NCBI RefSeq assembly: GCF_014191355.1 | Contig: NZ_JACHWM010000020.1 | Coordinates: 37,288-101,287 of the forward strand | DNA length: 64,000 nucleotides | Reading direction: 5' to 3' | Origin: Methylobacterium sp. R2-1 | GTDB taxonomy: Bacteria > Pseudomonadota > Alphaproteobacteria > Rhizobiales > Beijerinckiaceae | In this document: positions 34,397 to 43,553 of the stretch, piece after piece | How the letters are laid out: each line of letters opens with the position of its first letter | How positions within the stretch are numbered: position 1 is the first letter of the stretch | The notes under the pieces: model-generated | Told to the model about the DNA's origin: nothing | The model's database searches: none | The model's input: the letters and a program-made list of their open reading frames with translations, nothing else | Program-made: the position numbers and the translations under genes

Positions 34397-34462
34397 CTAC
34401 AAGCCTGCTTGCAGGCTGCCCGAGCGCGCCAGGAGGCGGATGCTCTGGAGATGATCGGTCAT
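34397..34462 (-). CDS. 21-codon open frame, copy B of a duplicated element
   Basis: Encodes 21 residues including HLQSIRLLARSGSLQAG and stops with TAG. It aligns without gaps to 32346-32411. The DNA also forms a palindrome (AGCCTGC-TT-GCAGGCT at 34402-34417), which is weaker in the other copy. Whether it is translated is unproven, since no strong ribosome site precedes it. Confidence 0.4.
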   Translation of the reverse strand: MTDHLQSIRLLARSGSLQAGL

Positions 34463-34883
34463 GACTAACCTAAGGTCGGGACCGCGCTCACCGGTGTCAA
34501 GCCGTGCTTGCGCACCGCGCATCGATAGCGATTTCACCTGAGCGGCGTCCCCCGAAGCTTGCATTTGACAAAGGCTGCCACTTGGCCAATCTTAAGGAGA
34601 TCATGCCGCATCGCCCGTCCCTCACACTTGGCCTGCTCCGAGCAGGCAAACTCATCGCGGGACAGTAGCCCCGAGCCGACGGCGCAGATCCGCACGTCCT
34701 GCTCGGGGTAGCCGGGAATGCTTTCGCAAAGCGCCCGAGAGTCGGCCGAGAGGGTCGGCGATCTCCATTCCAGACCATCGATAAGGCTCGGGCCGGCGGC
34801 TATCAAGGTCGTGGGCCCATGCCTTCACGAGAGAACGACGCCCAACATCGGCGCCTTGGTCCTGCAGCGTGAAGGAGGCATCT
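34463..34883. other. Gap without a recognisable gene
   Basis: Open frames on the minus strand here are Arg/Ser-rich and unconserved in appearance. No hairpin or repeat was noted apart from the neighbouring 21-codon element. Confidence 0.4.
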
Positions 34884-35033
34884 ATGACCGCTGATAAGCC
34901 GGTTCCGGCACCGGAGTCCGAAAGACCGGCCGACGACGCACGCGACGGCACTGTCGTCCCTCTGCGCCGGCCGCGACCGAATGAACCTCCCGAACCGGAC
35001 GATGACGACGACCCTGGCCCTCAAGCGGCCTGA
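34884..35033 (+). CDS. 49-residue proline-rich acidic protein
   Basis: A clear GAAGGAGG ribosome site precedes ATG 34884. The product begins MTADKPVPAPESERPADDA and ends with a run of Asp followed by GPQAA; it is rich in Pro, Asp and Arg and probably unstructured. It lies 15 bases before the truncated rnk-like gene and may have been co-transcribed with it. No function is known. Support comes from the ribosome site and clean stop, not from homology. Confidence 0.5.
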   Translation: MTADKPVPAPESERPADDARDGTVVPLRRPRPNEPPEPDDDDDPGPQAA

Positions 35034-35048
35034 TCAAGGATCAATGAC

Positions 35049-35302
35049 ATGGGGACGACAATGCGGAAGCGCGTGGGCAGCACGAGCTTACCCAAGATCA
35101 AAGTGTCGGCAGAACACCACGACCGCTTGGTCGGTCTAGCCGCGACCGCCATAGACCCCATGCCGGAGGTGGCGGGCTATCTCGCCGACGAACTCGACCG
35201 GGCGCAGATCGTGCGGCCCGGAAAAACCGCCTATGCGTTCGTCGGGATGGGCTACCAAGTCGAGTTCCGGGATGACGCAACAGGGGAGGTCCAGACAGTG
35301 GC
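35049..35302 (+). pseudogene. Second Rnk-like gene, truncated after about 84 codons
   Basis: The frame starts MGTTMRKRVGSTSLPKIKVS and contains EHHDRLVGLAATAIDPMPEV, LADELDRAQIV and QVEFRDDATGEVQTV, the classical Rnk N-terminal domain and the start of the GreA/B-like domain. At about 35300 the similarity ends and phage terminase sequence begins in another frame. AAGGA lies eight bases before the ATG. The last half of the FKBP-like domain, needed for polymerase contact, is lost. The junction marks the insertion or deletion boundary of a phage segment. Confidence 0.8.
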
Positions 35303-36140
35303 CGCGAGGCCCTCTCGCTCGGCGGTGCCGGTACAGGCTTTGGCGCCGACCTCATCACCATCGATGACTTGATGAAGGCGAGCGACGCGTCCTCACCGGC
35401 CAAGCGTGAGGAGGTGAGGACCTACTACGAGCAGACGCTGCTCTCACGCCTGAACGACAAGGCGAGCGGGCGCATCGTGGCCATCCAGCAGCAGCTGCAC
35501 GAGGACGATCCTGCCGGCTACCTAATCAACTCCGGCCAGTTCGAGCACCTCAACCTGCCGACGATCGCCATCCAAGAGGAAGCGGTGCCGATCGGCTTTG
35601 GCGAGGTTCATCATCGCAGCACGGATGCTGTGCTATGCCAGGAGCGCGAGTCGCGACAGGTTCTGGAAGAGCTACGTGTCAGCATGGGCGGCACTGCCTT
35701 CTCCGCGCAGTACCAACAGGATCCGACACCTCTTGGCGGCAGTCGGATCCGCTGGGAATGGTTTGGCAGCTATGACACGCCGCTGCCGCGAGGGGCTTAC
35801 CAGTGCGTGGTTCAGAGATGGGACGCGGCGCTGACGGCGGGGCCGACGAGCGACTTCTCGGTCGGCCTGACCTTCGGCTTACACGATGGGTGCTGGCACC
35901 TGCTCGACTTGGAGCGACAGCGGCTAGACTTCCCGGACCTGAAGCGGCGGGTTCAGGGGCTTGCCGCCCGCTGGAACGCTGACGTCGTGGTTGTGGAGCA
36001 TGCCGGCTCGGGCATCTCCCGCTGCAGCAACTGAGGCAGGAGGAGCCAGCCGCGCACGGCTCTTTGTGGATGGGCCGATCAGACTGGACAAGCGCACGCG
36101 GCTTGAGGCTCAGACGGAGCGGTTGGAGAGCGGCCGCTAG
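35300..36140 (+). pseudogene. Phage terminase large subunit fragment
   Basis: From 35300 the frame reads GREALSLGGAGTGFGADLIT, then IDDLMKASDASSPAKREEV, GGTAFSAQYQQDPTPLGGS, RWDAALTAGPTSDFSVGLTF and NADVVVVEHAGSGIS, the C-terminal part of the terminase ATPase and its RNase H-like nuclease domain. The N-terminal Walker A ATPase segment is missing. After GSGIS, near 36020, two base shifts occur: LQQLRQEEPA and then ARLFVDGPIRLDKRTRLEAQ are in other frames up to the stop at 36140. A stranded prophage fragment. Confidence 0.85.
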
Positions 36141-36185
36141 GGATGCGCTCTACGTGTCCGAACCATAGGGAACGCGACGGTGCTC

Positions 36186-37145
36186 TCAGCCCCGGAGGCG
36201 CGCCTGCCGGCGGCACTCGCTGGGCAACATGCCGTAGGCAGCCCTAAAGCGACGACCGAAATGGGTCATGTCGGAAAACCCCCAACCGTAGGCGATCTCG
36301 CTCACGGTCCGGTGGGTTTGGGCAGAATCCTCAAGCGCCTCTCGACACCGTGCGAGGCGCTTGGCCTGGATCAGCCGACCAAGGGACAGCTCCTCATCTG
36401 CCAGGATGGCATTGGCGTGGCGCGTGCTCACCCCGGCGGCGGCCGCGACCGTCTCGGTGTCGAGCCCGGGGTCGGCTAACATCTCCTCGATTGCAGCGTG
36501 CAGCCTCATGCGGATGAGCGAGCGGCCCGACGAGCCGAGTGACACCTGCCCTTCCATCACCTTACCTAACGCAAGCGCGATCAGGTCGAGCAGGTGGGTC
36601 TCGACCATATCCTCAGCTACCGAATTCAACAGGCCTGATTGGGCCGGCAGCAACGCTAAGTAACCCGCCGCCAAACGCCCTTCGGCGGTCTCCTGGGTGA
36701 GCGGGCGCCCCGTCAGTTCGTGGACTGCTCCGAGACGACACTCCAGCGACCGGCGCTCCATAATTACCGTGAGGACTTCCGAGTCTTCGGAATAGCGTCC
36801 CTCGTGAGGCAGCCGTGGGTCGACCAGGGCAAACTGCCCGGGCTCAAGTACAGCCTGCCGGCCATTCTGCCGGACCATCTTCGTTCCGGCCAAGGGCATA
36901 AAGACGAAGAGCAGGTCGTCGCTGGGCTGCCCACTGTGGCGCTTCGTATGCGAGACTCTGAGCTCCGAACTGCGTGCGAGTGCGAGGTTTACCCTGCCGA
37001 CTGAGCCAGCGCAGAGTTGCGCCCTGAAGCCTCTCCTCCGAGCCGGGATCGCATCATTGTCGATGAAGTCTCTGCGGATGACGCTCATCCAGCAGTCGAA
37101 GCGGTCACGCGCGTGAATGCCGGCCGTTGTGAAGATCTTTCGCAA
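36186..37145 (-). CDS. AraC family transcriptional regulator
   Basis: 319 residues. The N-terminal part is a cupin-like sensor domain of the AraC-binding-like type (FVFMPLAGTKMVRQNGRQAV, then PGQFALVDPRLPHEGRYSED). The C-terminal 100 residues form the double HTH: LDTETVAAAAGVSTRHANAI and TVSEIAYGWGFSDMTHFGRR, followed by FRAAYGMLPSECRRQARLRG. It likely activates nearby catabolic or stress genes in response to a small effector. The start is TTG at 37145 with AGAAGG upstream. Its neighbours are a terminase remnant and a MucR gene, so its target is unknown. Confidence 0.9.
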   Translation of the reverse strand: MRKIFTTAGIHARDRFDCWMSVIRRDFIDNDAIPARRRGFRAQLCAGSVGRVNLALARSSELRVSHTKRHSGQPSDDLLFVFMPLAGTKMVRQNGRQAVLEPGQFALVDPRLPHEGRYSEDSEVLTVIMERRSLECRLGAVHELTGRPLTQETAEGRLAAGYLALLPAQSGLLNSVAEDMVETHLLDLIALALGKVMEGQVSLGSSGRSLIRMRLHAAIEEMLADPGLDTETVAAAAGVSTRHANAILADEELSLGRLIQAKRLARCREALEDSAQTHRTVSEIAYGWGFSDMTHFGRRFRAAYGMLPSECRRQARLRG

Positions 37146-37472
37146 GACGCCTTCTCATGTAGCCGAGGATCTATTCCCAAGGAGCCGATCCCGCGTCTCT
37201 GGTGCCGGGTAGCATGGCCCATCGACGGTGGGAATACAGTTGCCCGTCACGACAGGCGAGGGACGCGTGCCGCACTTCTAATTCGATATCGGGGGCAGCT
37301 TGCCGAGGTGCTGATGGTGGGCCCGTCGGGCGCGCGATGATGCGGTGTCTCGGTCTCAGAACCTGCCGTGGGTGGCGATAGCCGTGGGCTCCCGTCATCA
37401 CAGGATCGTTCTTTCCCGCTCCGGGGACGAAGCGCAATCGCGCGCAAGGAGGAGCGTTAGGGGTTTTCTTCG
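37146..37472. other. Divergent promoter region between the AraC and MucR genes
   Basis: About 330 bases. A plus-strand peptide ending LIRYRGQLAEVLMVGPSGAR faintly resembles the start of a Nudix domain but is interrupted; I take it as chance or a remnant. The region should hold promoters for both genes. Confidence 0.4.
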
Positions 37473-37940
37473 ATGAACTTCAACCACAGCCGGGGGTCCG
37501 CGCTGCTCAAACTCGCCGGTAGGGTCGTCTCAGCCTACGTGTCGAACAACTCCGTTCCCGCCGCCGAGATGCCGTCCCTGATCGCCAACATCCACACGGC
37601 CCTGCGAGGATTAGGGGATGGCGCATCCACCAAGGAGGCGGCGCCCATTGAGACGATCGAGAAGCCGACGCCGGCCCAAATCAAGAAGTCCATCACCCCG
37701 GACGCGTTGATCTCCTTCATCGACGGCAAGCCCTACAAGACCCTGAAGCGCCACCTCACAGCCCACGGACTCGATCCCTACGGCTACCGGACGCGCTACG
37801 AGCTGCCCAAGGACTACCCGATGGTGGCAGCGAACTACGCGGCTCAGCGCTCCGCACTCGCAAAGGACATCGGCCTCGGACGCCCGGGCGCCATGACCGA
37901 GGAAAGCAGACCTAAGGAGCGCGGCCGGAAGAGTATCTGA
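37473..37940 (+). CDS. MucR/Ros-family transcriptional regulator
   Basis: 155 residues. The N-terminal dimer-forming helix region (VVSAYVSNNSVPAAEMPSLI and the following helix) precedes the Ros-type DNA-binding domain: DGKPYKTLKRHLTAHGLDP, then ELPKDYPMVAANYAAQRSAL and AKDIGLGR. The usual first-finger Cys pair is missing (ISFIDGKPYKTL), as in many Rhizobiales members that fold without or with altered zinc ligands. MucR proteins silence AT-rich genes and control surface polysaccharide, motility and cell-cycle genes. A basic C-terminus (KERGRKSI) follows. Confidence 0.9.
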   Translation: MNFNHSRGSALLKLAGRVVSAYVSNNSVPAAEMPSLIANIHTALRGLGDGASTKEAAPIETIEKPTPAQIKKSITPDALISFIDGKPYKTLKRHLTAHGLDPYGYRTRYELPKDYPMVAANYAAQRSALAKDIGLGRPGAMTEESRPKERGRKSI

Positions 37941-38069
37941 CCTCGGCGACGACAGACGCCAGCCGGCGTCAGGCTCGTCGCTCGCACGCGGCTCGCGGTG
38001 CGGATCATCGGAGATCTGCAACCTGACCGAAGGTCGATAGGATCGCCGTCCGTCACATCCACCCAGGGC

Positions 38070-38640
38070 CTAGGGAGGGCGCCCTCGCCAGCGCATCACC
38101 GCGCGTTGGGGCTCGTGGCCGTCGTTGGTCTTGTTCCAGACGCAGATGTTGAGCTGCTCCAGCCCGGCTTGCCTGGCCACCGTGCTCAGCTCAAACACGT
38201 GCCGATGATCCATGGCCAGATACATCAAGCCGCCGCGCATCAGTTTATCGCCCAGATGCGTCATGGCGCGATCCAGGAAGGCGACGAACTCAGCCTCACT
38301 CATCTCGCCTGAGTCCATCGCGAACTCGCGATGCTGCACCTTACCCGAACCGCAGACGTGCCCGGTGACGGGTCCGTTGTAGGGTGGATCGGAGAACACC
38401 ATCCGCACGCTCTCGCCTTGCAACAGCGTGGCATACCTGTCCGCCTCCAGAGCTGAGCCGCGGAGCAGACGATGCGGCCCTAGCTGCCAGAGCTCGCCGA
38501 CACGCGAAACGGCCGGCCCAGAGGCGAGTGGTGGACAGCAATCAGCAGGGTCGGCAGCTGCCTTTGCATTGGGTAGATCGAGGATGAGATCGATCTCGGC
38601 GGTCTCGAAGCCGGTCAGCTCGAACTCGAATTCGAGGTCG
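38070..38640 (-). pseudogene. DNA methyltransferase fragment (ParB-methylase fusion type)
   Basis: Reading from 38640 the frame gives ELTGFETAEIDLILDLPNA, SRVGELWQLGPHRLLRGSA, then MVFSDPPYNGPVTGH with the DPPY motif of an adenine or cytosine-N4 methylase, GEMSEAEFVAFLDRAMTHLG and ICVWNKTN. The ParB-like N-terminal domain has been lost at the right side, where IS630 debris begins; at the left the sequence leaves the family after VWNKTN, before the target-recognition and last motifs. Such orphan methylases are carried by phages and integrative elements. Confidence 0.78.
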
Positions 38641-38694
38641 ATCTCAACGCAAGGTGATCTGGAGAGCGTGTGCGTCCACAGCGAGGCAGCAGAC

Positions 38695-38850
38695 GCGCAG
38701 TTGCACTATCTGCAGCCCCACTCTCCCGACTTCAACCAAATCGAAGGCTTTCGCCAAGCTCAAGGCGCAGCTGCGCAAAACCGCCGGGCGCACCGTCGAA
38801 GGACTCTTGTCGGCTATTGGGCGCCTCATCGACCTCGAGTCGCATATTAG
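38695..38850 (+). pseudogene. IS630-family transposase C-terminal fragment
   Basis: LHYLQPHSPDFNQIE resembles the DDE end of IS630 transposases (LPPYSPDFNPIE). A frame change near 38748 moves to AFAKLKAQLRKTAGRTVEGL followed by LSAIGRLIDL, the normal C-terminus. The N-terminal half and ends are missing. It abuts the truncated methylase gene and may have caused its loss. Confidence 0.8.
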
Positions 38851-39072
38851 AGCCACCGCCTTCTTCGAAGTCGCAAGATACAAACTAGATTGGGTGGAAG
38901 GGGCTCTAGCGGAAATCGAGGCCCTACGGCCGCGTCCTTACATAGGCTCTTGAATCCACTCAACTAGACCATGCTAATAGCTGATGTGTGGTCCACTTAA
39001 CCAAATAACCGGAAAATACATCTGTCATCCCCCGCTCAGCGCAATGTAATCGAGCATAGAGTTCATACTTAT

Positions 39073-39276
39073 CTATATGCAGGTTTCTTGGATAATCCTA
39101 GACGGTCTGTGACGTTGCACGATGTCGTAGACTAGCAGTGAGAGGAGGAGCAAGGCCGCGGCCACGAGCCCACCCTTTTCGAGCATGCGCCCGGCTTCCG
39201 TCAGGAACGTCGTCACTCCGATGGTCGTGGTGAACCGCTCCCAAACGATCATGTGCTGCTTGGTTGAGAGCATCAT
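39073..39276 (-). CDS. Small single-helix membrane protein
   Basis: 67 residues. MIVWERFTTTIGVTTFLTEA forms an amphipathic front part, GLVAAALLLLSLLVYDIVQR is a membrane helix, and a short basic tail (HRPSRIIQETCI) follows. It is not recognised. The ATG at 39276 is tentative because the ribosome site is weak. It lies divergent from the HPP-family gene, with 250 bases between. Confidence 0.45.
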   Translation of the reverse strand: MMLSTKQHMIVWERFTTTIGVTTFLTEAGRMLEKGGLVAAALLLLSLLVYDIVQRHRPSRIIQETCI

Positions 39277-39529
39277 ACCAAAACGCACGTTTCGAGCGCT
39301 GCTGCGATCGTGAGAGCACGGCAGCGAGGATAGCTTGCATGCTCCTCCCGCCCGGCGCACGAAGCTGGGCTGCTCCGCATATAGGCAGTCTGCCTCAGTG
39401 CGTTGCAATTTTGGCTGAGACCCGTAAACCGGTATACGGTATACCAGTCTCATGCGCCGGCGAGCGGATCTTCTGCCTGTTAAGCGGGCGCCTCCGACCC
39501 CGGTTCAGACGAGCGAGGGACGCGCGCGG

Positions 39530-40669
39530 ATGTCCACTACCGTTGGTTCGGAACAAAAAACTGGCAAGTCATCCGGTTTTCGGCTGTTCAGGCCGATCCT
39601 GGCCGGGGCGACCCTCAGAGAGCGCCTGGTAGCCTGCCTCGGGGCCCTTGCCGGGATTACGCTTACCGGCCTGATCTGCGGGTGGTTCTTCGGTCAAGGA
39701 CCCGACATCCCGCTCATCGTCGCGCCGATGGGCGCCTCTGCGGTATTGCTGTTCGCCGTACCGGCGAGCCCCCTGGCCCAGCCCTGGCCCATTATTGGCG
39801 GCAACACGATCTCTGCCTTCATGGGCGTGCTCGCCGCTCATTTCATTCCGGATCCTGTGATGGCTATCGGTGTGGGCGTCTCGCTTGCCATCGCCGCTAT
39901 GTCGCTCACTCGCTCTCTCCACCCGCCCGGCGGGGCAGCCGCCCTGACGGCACTCATCGGAGGCCCAGCCGTCACGTCCGCCGGCTTTATGTTCCCGCTG
40001 TTCCCGGTCTGCGTGAACTCGGTCATCCTGGTGTCGCTTGGTGTCGCCTTCCACAAAATCTCGCGTCGCAACTACCCGCACGTTCCGATTCCAGCGCCGG
40101 TCAACACGCATGGAACCGCGGACCTGCCCGCGCCGCTGCGGGTCGGCTTCAAGCCTGAGGATGTCGACGCGGCCTTGGTCGCTCTCCACGAGACACTGGA
40201 CATCGACCGCGCTGATCTCGACCGGCTCCTGCGGCAGGTCGAACTCCACGCACTTGTACGTACACAGGGCAACCTCACCTGCGGAGAGGCAATGTCTCGC
40301 GATGTCGTCACCATCGGTCTGGACGGAAGCGCGGAAGGGGCACGGAAGCTTCTGATTACGCACAACATCCGGACGCTTCCCGTTGTCGACGAAACCGGTC
40401 GACTTGCGGGCACGCTCGGTTTGCGTGAGTTGATGCTGCAAGGTGAGGTGGGCATCGCACAGGTGATGTCCGAGGCTCAGACCGCCAAGCCGGATGAGCC
40501 GGTGGTTGCTCTGGCTTCATCGCTGACAGACGGCCGCACCCATGCAGTCGTGGTCGTGGATGGCGATCGGCGCGTTCTCGGGATCATCACGCAGACCGAC
40601 CTGCTCGCGACCCTGACCCGCCTGCTGTCGGCGAAGGCGTTCGCACCCTCTCAGCCGATACCGGCTTAA
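39530..40669 (+). CDS. HPP-family membrane protein with a C-terminal CBS pair
   Basis: 379 residues. The first half is the HPP domain, with four or so helices and the name-giving motif LTRSLHPPGGAAALTALIGG; plastid and cyanobacterial HPP proteins transport nitrite. The second half contains two CBS motifs: MSRDVVTIGLDGSAEGARKL with LPVVDETGRLAGTL, and VMSEAQTAKPDEPVV with AVVVVDGDRRVLGIITQTDL, which usually bind adenosine nucleotides and gate transport by energy state. ATG 39530 is preferred to a start 26 codons upstream because GAGG lies in front and the N-terminus is then compact. Confidence 0.88.
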   Translation: MSTTVGSEQKTGKSSGFRLFRPILAGATLRERLVACLGALAGITLTGLICGWFFGQGPDIPLIVAPMGASAVLLFAVPASPLAQPWPIIGGNTISAFMGVLAAHFIPDPVMAIGVGVSLAIAAMSLTRSLHPPGGAAALTALIGGPAVTSAGFMFPLFPVCVNSVILVSLGVAFHKISRRNYPHVPIPAPVNTHGTADLPAPLRVGFKPEDVDAALVALHETLDIDRADLDRLLRQVELHALVRTQGNLTCGEAMSRDVVTIGLDGSAEGARKLLITHNIRTLPVVDETGRLAGTLGLRELMLQGEVGIAQVMSEAQTAKPDEPVVALASSLTDGRTHAVVVVDGDRRVLGIITQTDLLATLTRLLSAKAFAPSQPIPA

Positions 40670-40696
40670 GCAAACGCTACTGTTCGATCATACCGG

Positions 40697-40939
40697 TTGG
40701 CTCGAAAACCTAGCCCGCGGGATCGCGACCACCCTGCGCGTGAGGTGTTTTCAAGGCGGCCGCAGGCGTTGGCCCGGTTGTTGCCAGAGCTTCTGCTTTC
40801 CTGGCAACGCCAGGTCCGCAGGATCGAGCCGATGCAAGACGGGGCGCTTTTCCTTCACCTGCTGCATGCAGCCTTGATGATATCGAGCATGATGTTGACC
40901 TGGCAGGTCCATCGCCTTTTTAAGCCTAAAGCAGAGTAG
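40697..40939 (+). CDS. Possible small membrane protein
   Basis: An 80-codon frame whose last 35 residues (GALFLHLLHAALMISSMMLT, ending WQVHRLFKPKAE) form a plausible membrane helix. The start is poor (TTG) and the first half looks like translated noise; an internal ATG before QDGALFL could begin a 35-residue protein. It follows the HPP gene by 27 bases. Confidence 0.25.
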   Translation: MARKPSPRDRDHPAREVFSRRPQALARLLPELLLSWQRQVRRIEPMQDGALFLHLLHAALMISSMMLTWQVHRLFKPKAE

Positions 40940-41289
40940 TCCTGCTTCCTGTACGGGACAGAAGTTCGGGCGCTTCCGATTGCGCATCGAAGCTTGAAGT
41001 AGCGATAAGTCACAAGCCAAGCGCGGACTCCTGACCCGCAGCCGCCGATACGGTGCACGAGCTCCTGTCCCCTCGCTGCTTTTCCGAGGTGATCACGCGA
41101 ACGGCGGAGCACTCTGTGCGTGACCTTGCCCCCTGTTTGACCCCGTTCATAACAGGAACCCGTTCTGGTCCTGTCGGGACCGGGTTGCAAATGTGCTCGC
41201 TGTGAGCCCACAGAGGCTCGTGTGAGGGCGACAGGTGTTGTCGTCCGTAACGCCTCAATGACAGTCCGAGCCGCTGGCAGGCTCCGGAA
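40940..41289. other. Gap without a recognisable gene
   Basis: No protein family is seen. An inverted repeat ACAGGA/TCCTGT lies near 41151-41173, eleven bases apart, of unknown role. Probably part of the IS debris to the right. Confidence 0.35.
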
Positions 41290-41598
41290 CAGAGGCTCGT
41301 TCAGGCACTCGTCGCGAACGCGCCCGTTAGAGCAGTCGGCGCAAAATCAGCCTACATCGCTCCGACCGCACCGTACGAGCACGGCTACGTTGAGAGCTCC
41401 AACATGCTCCTGCGGGATGAATTCTTGAACGGCGAGGTGTTCGACGCGTTGAGGGAGGCACAGATCATCATCGAGAATGGGAGACGGCACTACAACAGCA
41501 TGCGCCCACATGGCGCGCTCAGCGAAAGTGCGCCCGCCCCAGAGGTGTGGGTGGCGGCCTTGGCCACCTGGCCGACTGCACTCACCCGGCCAAGCTAA
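41290..41598 (+). pseudogene. IS3-family transposase C-terminal fragment
   Basis: The readable frame contains AVGAKSAYIAPTAPYEHGYV, ESSNMLLRDEFLNGEVF and RRHYNSMRPHGALSESAPA, the last third of the integrase core (rve) of an IS3/IS2-type transposase with the Glu region and RRHYN-xxRPH motif. The first two Asp motifs and the helper protein are missing. A dead insertion-sequence end, with the tail ALTRPS as in intact relatives. Confidence 0.85.
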
Positions 41599-42559
41599 CC
41601 GCGGAGCTGCGGCCAACCCTGCACGAATCTCGACACCGGTCCACCTCGTGGGAGCCAACTAGTTGGCGCTCCGTATGGAATCGTACCGAAACTGCGCCAT
41701 GCGCTGAGCAGTTCCAAGCACAGCACCTACCTCGCAGACACTCTCTTTTCTCAGGCATTTCATGGTACAGCATCGGATCAAGAATTTAATAGAGACTTGG
41801 CCAACACAACAGTCGAGCGACGATATTTACTGCGCCGACCTGAATAAAACCGCCCTTCGTCATATATGAACCAATGGAAGAGGTTATCGGTGTTGCAAAT
41901 GGCACTTCGGGCGTTCCTTACTGCCCCTCTCATATGCTGGATGGTTTTAGGCGAAACAGAAGGGCGGTGCAGTTGATCTTGATGCAGAGTGACAAATTTC
42001 TGCGAAAGGATGAAGACCCTGCCCTCATAAGACGGAGAGATGCACTAATCTGTCTACGTCTGGCAAGTTCTGCACGCAAAGCGGCGGCACGCGAAAGGCC
42101 GCTTGGAAGCGACTCGGCGAAAGATCTGGAGGTCGCTCACCGGTGCCTTCGGCAGGCACGGCATTACGGCATAGCATCGCGACTGCTGGGGTGGCATCTG
42201 CCGGGATCGTAACAAGGGAGGAGTTGCTCCGCTTTCGAAATCTACGAGCATCGACTGCCAAGGAGTTACTCCATGCGTCCGGCATCAGCGGATCCTCGAT
42301 TTGGAAAAGCAGGCAAAGGATCAGAGCGCCGATCCTGTCGTGCTCGCAGCGATTACGAGCGCGCGTAGAACCGCCGGAGCGCTGCAACCGTCTTCTGGCC
42401 GTCGCGGGCCCACGGCCTTTAAACGGCGCGCAGCAGCGGGATCGCCGCGCTGGCGCTCGTTACGCTCCTTCTAGGCTCGGCGATGGAAGGGGTCGCGGGG
42501 TGGGGTGCGCCAGCCGTGCCAATCGAAGCGACCGGGCTGCCACCGAACAGGATCTCGCC
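41599..42559. other. Gap of about 960 bases with no assignable gene
   Basis: Open frames at 41874-42212 (plus) and 42025-42387 (minus) overlap on opposite strands, and I recognise neither. The base composition is less GC-rich than in the flanks near 41750-41900. It may hold further debris of the insertion region. Confidence 0.4.
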
Positions 42560-43216
42560 ATGTCACATGTCGCGTTAGTCGGCGATTCCATCTTCGATAA
42601 CGGCGCCTACGTGCGTGGGCGCCCGGACGTGATCCAGCAGCTCAGAGGCTTGCTGCCTGCAGGATGGCAGGCAACCCTCGTCGCTGTCGACGGCCACGTC
42701 ACGAGAGATGTCGTGCCTCAACTGCAGCGACTTCCCCGCGAGGCAACGCACCTCGTGATCAGCGTCGGCGGCAATGATGCGCTGAGGGCATCGAGAGTCT
42801 TCGAGCAGGCAGCACGCTCGGTAACTGAAGCACTTGGCCTCCTTGCTGAAGTGCGGGAGCACTTCTGGGCTGAGTACCGTGGCATGCTGGATGCGGTTCA
42901 AGCGCGGCGTATGCCCACTGCGATCTGCACGATCTACGATCCACGCTACCCCGATCTCGAGCGCAGGCGGCTGACCGCCACGGCACTCAGCGTGCTCAAC
43001 GACATCATCACTCGCGAGGCCTTCGCACGCGGGTTGCCTCTGATCGATTTGCGCGTGCTCTGCAACGAGGAGGCCGACTTTGCCAATCCCATTGAGCCGT
43101 CCGCCCGCGGCGGCCAGAAAATCGCCGAGGCGATCGCCGCCCTGATGAGCCGGGATCCGGCTGCGTGGCGCGGCCATGTGGTGGCGGGGGTAGTAGAGCC
43201 AGAGGCTGCGCCTTGA
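42560..43216 (+). CDS. SGNH/GDSL-type hydrolase
   Basis: 218 residues. The first block HVALVGDSIFDNGAY carries the nucleophilic Ser of the GDS motif, the oxyanion Gly/Asn appear in VISVGGNDALR, and the last block is FANPIEPSARGGQKIAEAI. The final block is where the Asp-x-x-His pair would lie, and here no clear His is present, so the catalytic triad may be altered. SGNH proteins are esterases, lipases or acyl hydrolases. No signal peptide, so cytosolic. ATG 42560 was chosen because the fold starts right there; the longer upstream frame is unlike the family. Confidence 0.8.
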   Translation: MSHVALVGDSIFDNGAYVRGRPDVIQQLRGLLPAGWQATLVAVDGHVTRDVVPQLQRLPREATHLVISVGGNDALRASRVFEQAARSVTEALGLLAEVREHFWAEYRGMLDAVQARRMPTAICTIYDPRYPDLERRRLTATALSVLNDIITREAFARGLPLIDLRVLCNEEADFANPIEPSARGGQKIAEAIAALMSRDPAAWRGHVVAGVVEPEAAP

Positions 43217-43553
43217 ACAGGACTTGGACGATGGTGTCTCACCTGATCCGGATCCTTCCGCCGTTGTCCGGAAACGGTGGCGCCGCCTTGCCTCGTGCGG
43301 AGTTCACACTTGTCGAAACGAACCGATGGATCAGTTCGGCGGGATAATGGACTTCATCGGACGTTGCTGCCCAAGGAACGCGTGAGATCCCCGATGGCGT
43401 GGAGCTTGTGGAAAAAATCGAAGCCGTAACTGCTCTCCCGGTGTGGAGAGGAAACGCGCCAAGCCTTGGAAGTTCTACATTGGCGAGGCGATCGCATCAG
43501 ACGCCGGCGGCCCGCGACTCTACAGGACGTGCGTGCCAGAATGAGGGGGAGCG
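43217..43553. other. Gap without a recognisable gene
   Basis: Between the hydrolase and the flavoprotein genes. No protein, RNA or repeat was recognised. Confidence 0.4.

Noticed and set aside
37017..37340. Possible Nudix-domain remnant
   Set aside because: Only about 20 residues faintly resemble the Nudix N-terminus and no Nudix box follows.
41874..42387. Two opposite open frames in the gap before the SGNH hydrolase
   Set aside because: They overlap each other, show no family features and lack ribosome sites, so I cannot support either.
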